Shown here: in pieces, positions 62,575-64,000 of the stretch
Layout of the letters: each line of letters starts with the position of its first letter
Numbering within the stretch: position 1 is the first letter of the stretch
Source: Chamaecrista fasciculata
Lineage: Eukaryota > Streptophyta > Magnoliopsida > Fabales > Fabaceae
DNA length: 64,000 nucleotides
Reading direction: 5' to 3'
NCBI GenBank assembly: GCA_003254925.1
Contig: QANZ01023036.1
Span: 110,647 to 174,646 of the forward strand
The notes under the pieces: model-generated
What the model was told of the DNA's origin: nothing
Database searches by the model: none
What the model saw: the letters and a program-made list of their open reading frames with translations, nothing else
Translations under genes and position numbers: made by a program

Positions 62575-62705
62575 TACATGTGTAGTGGAAAGAGAGAAAA
62601 GAATAATTAATAAGAGAAAGTGTCACTTGAATTTGCTTTCTCTTTCTAAGTGTTCTTTTCTCTCTTAGCACTTCACTTATAATGTATTATAAAATATTTA
62701 AATTG

Positions 62706-63399
62706 ATGTGACTCATCCTACAATTGCTTAGTTAATAGGGCTTGCAGCTTCAAAATGTGATGCACATTAAGGCTCAGTTCGTTTCCGTTTTGATTATAAT
62801 TTGTTTTGATTATAATCATAATAAACATGTTCGTTTATATTTTTTTCCTGATTCAATTATAATCATGATTTTTAAATAATCAACACACTCAATTACACTT
62901 ATACCCCTATACATAAACCTATAATTACCTATACTCTAATACATTCAATTCCCCAATCACAAAGGGCAAAATAGTCATTTACTTTAAAATTGGGTCAGTT
63001 TGTAAATATCCATTTTTGTGTTTGGGCTAGTTTATAATTATTCATTTTTGTGTTCGGCTAAATTGTTATTTTGCCAAAATAATTTATTATTGAAATTAAT
63101 AATCTCTCCATCTTCTTCCTCCCGCAGCTCACAGACCCGCCGGCCCAACTCGTCGGAAACCACCGTTTCCGGCGTCTTTTCCGGCAATAGAACCACCTAT
63201 CCGCATCGGTTCGATGAGAGAACGAGATCTGTGAAAACGATTTTGCAAAAGTGGTCCATAAACAAGAACGAATCGAAACCCCAAAATTTTCGAAAATAAA
63301 GGTTAAGAGTCTAAATGGGTCAAATTCATGGAGCAAACAGGTTAATTTCCAAACTCCTTGTTGCCGATCCAGAAAAGAGATATTCAATTCCTGATAGCT
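62706..63399. other. Intergenic DNA with an imperfect duplicated motif
   Basis: Contains TTTTGATTATAATTTGTTTT then a TTATAATCATAATAAACATG stretch (about 62790-62830) and related TTATAATCATG at 62860, a degenerate inverted repeat. Beyond 63120 the DNA is GC-richer with CCGGCG motifs. No gene supported. Confidence 0.45.
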
Positions 63400-63631
63400 C
63401 CTTTGTATTTTACCATAGCTCCTTGTTTCCAAACTCCTCGTATTTTACCATAGCTCCTTCGTGGTCCCTCTTTTGGAACAACCTGTTTCCTTCATCCTTC
63501 AATTCTTGAGACATGGCTATAAATACCATAGTATCCTTATCATAAGCTTTCGAGCTATTTTCTCCCGTCTTGCTTTGATTACCACTATCACAAACCGATT
63601 TTTCTCCTACTTGTTTATTTTTTTTACCCAT
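63400..63631 (-). pseudogene. PHOX/CLMP1-type TPR protein, N-terminal fragment
   Basis: The minus-strand frame from an ATG at 63631 begins MGKKNKQVGEK and reaches MSQELKDEGNRLFQKRDHEG, then AMVKYEE. This is the N-terminus and first TPR helix of the plant Phox (TPR plus PB1 domain) family, which includes CLMP1 of Arabidopsis. The frame breaks after about 65 residues: GGAGCTATGGTAAAATAC is repeated in tandem at about 63405-63455 and the remaining TPR and PB1 parts are absent, so this is a gene fragment. Nothing upstream of 63631 shows a convincing promoter. Confidence 0.7.
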
Positions 63632-63873
63632 TTTCGACCCAACAATCCCAGGGTAAATAACTTAACCCAGAAAAAAACTGAAATGAGTAGGATTGAGTAG
63701 GGGTAACTCATATACTATCCCTTCTCGGCGCCGGCGGTGGTGGCGAAGATGGAGGCGGTGGCGAAGAATAATAATCTGAAATGAGTAGGATTGAACGAGT
63801 GAGAGATAGAATGGGGGAGTGAATTTACGATTTGTGCCTTTTTTTTTAGGAGAAAATGAAGAAAAATTTCGGG

Positions 63874-63953
63874 TCCGCGTGCGTGCCTATCTTCTCTCTC
63901 ATTTGCTGCGAAANTCCGCGTGCGTGCATATCTTCTCTCTCATCTGCTGCGAA
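63874..63953 (+). repeat. Short tandem duplication around an N
   Basis: TCCGCGTGCGTGCCTATCTT at 63874 is repeated at 63915 after an N at 63914; each unit is about 39-41 bp and ends GCTGCGAA. Copy number may be collapsed or mis-assembled. Confidence 0.6.
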
Positions 63954-64000
63954 TCGGTGCACCGATTTCTTCGCTAGTGCACCGAATGTCGAGCAACAAG

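Larger units (their letters stand above)
61880..62705. repeat. Palindromic MITE copy 3 of 3, split by a second MITE
   Basis: The left arm (ATGGATGTTCTGTAATACAC) and the sequence right of the inserted element (TGTAGTGGAAAGAGAGAAAA) join to match the left arm of copies at 11697 and 31801. The right arm ends TATAATGTATTATAAAATAT then TTAAATTG near 62705. The core contains AAGTGTCACTTGAATTTGC. The 61906-62574 element interrupts the left arm. Confidence 0.75.

Noticed and set aside
63058-63432. A 124-residue minus-strand frame
   Set aside because: It overlaps the break of the Phox fragment in another frame, with no recognisable domain.

Overview
This is nuclear DNA from a flowering plant, almost certainly a eudicot. 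It is AT-rich, its genes have many short exons with GT/AG borders, and the spaces between genes are full of LINE, copia, MITE, SINE and foldback repeats. A plastid DNA fragment sits in one intron. I cannot name the species.

Five host genes can be read. In order: (1) a minus-strand gene at 1103-8592 for the eIF4E-binding protein CBE1 (Arabidopsis At4g01290 type); (2) a plus-strand gene at 20925-23527 for plastid ribosomal protein L5 (At4g01310 type); (3) a plus-strand gene at 25891-31124 for the CAAX protease STE24 (At4g01320 type), whose first exon is not visible; (4) a plus-strand gene at 50009-52764 for a membrane-anchored RLK/Pelle kinase (At1g01540/At4g01330 type); (5) a plus-strand gene at 60171-61229 for a BYPASS1-family protein (At1g01550/At4g01360 type). 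From memory of Arabidopsis locus numbers, the order matches the start of Arabidopsis chromosome 4, so this looks like an old syntenic block whose gaps were widened by transposons. The five genes do not form a pathway.

The CBE1-RPL5 gap (8.6-20.9 kb) holds foldback elements, a palindromic MITE, an LTR-like fragment, and a 6.2-kb minus-strand LINE with a 17-bp target-site duplication. The LINE is itself interrupted by a 169-bp solo LTR with 5-bp TSD. The STE24-kinase gap (31.1-50.0 kb) holds two intron-containing pseudogene fragments (plastid Hsc70 and a hydroxyproline O-galactosyltransferase), a CACTA terminus, a LINE RNase H remnant, a decayed copia element and a hAT MITE inserted in a SINE. 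The kinase-BPS gap (52.8-58.3 kb) has microsatellites and two large foldbacks. The right end (61.9-64 kb) has a three-level nest of MITEs and a broken PHOX/CLMP1-type fragment.

Three single N bases (15432, 24422, 63914) mark sequence uncertainty. I found no clear sign of an undescribed multi-gene system. The most informative features are the nested insertions, the plastid trnG intron fragment inside STE24, the missing STE24 first exon, and the duplicated gene fragments. Exon borders were read by eye and may be off by a base or two.
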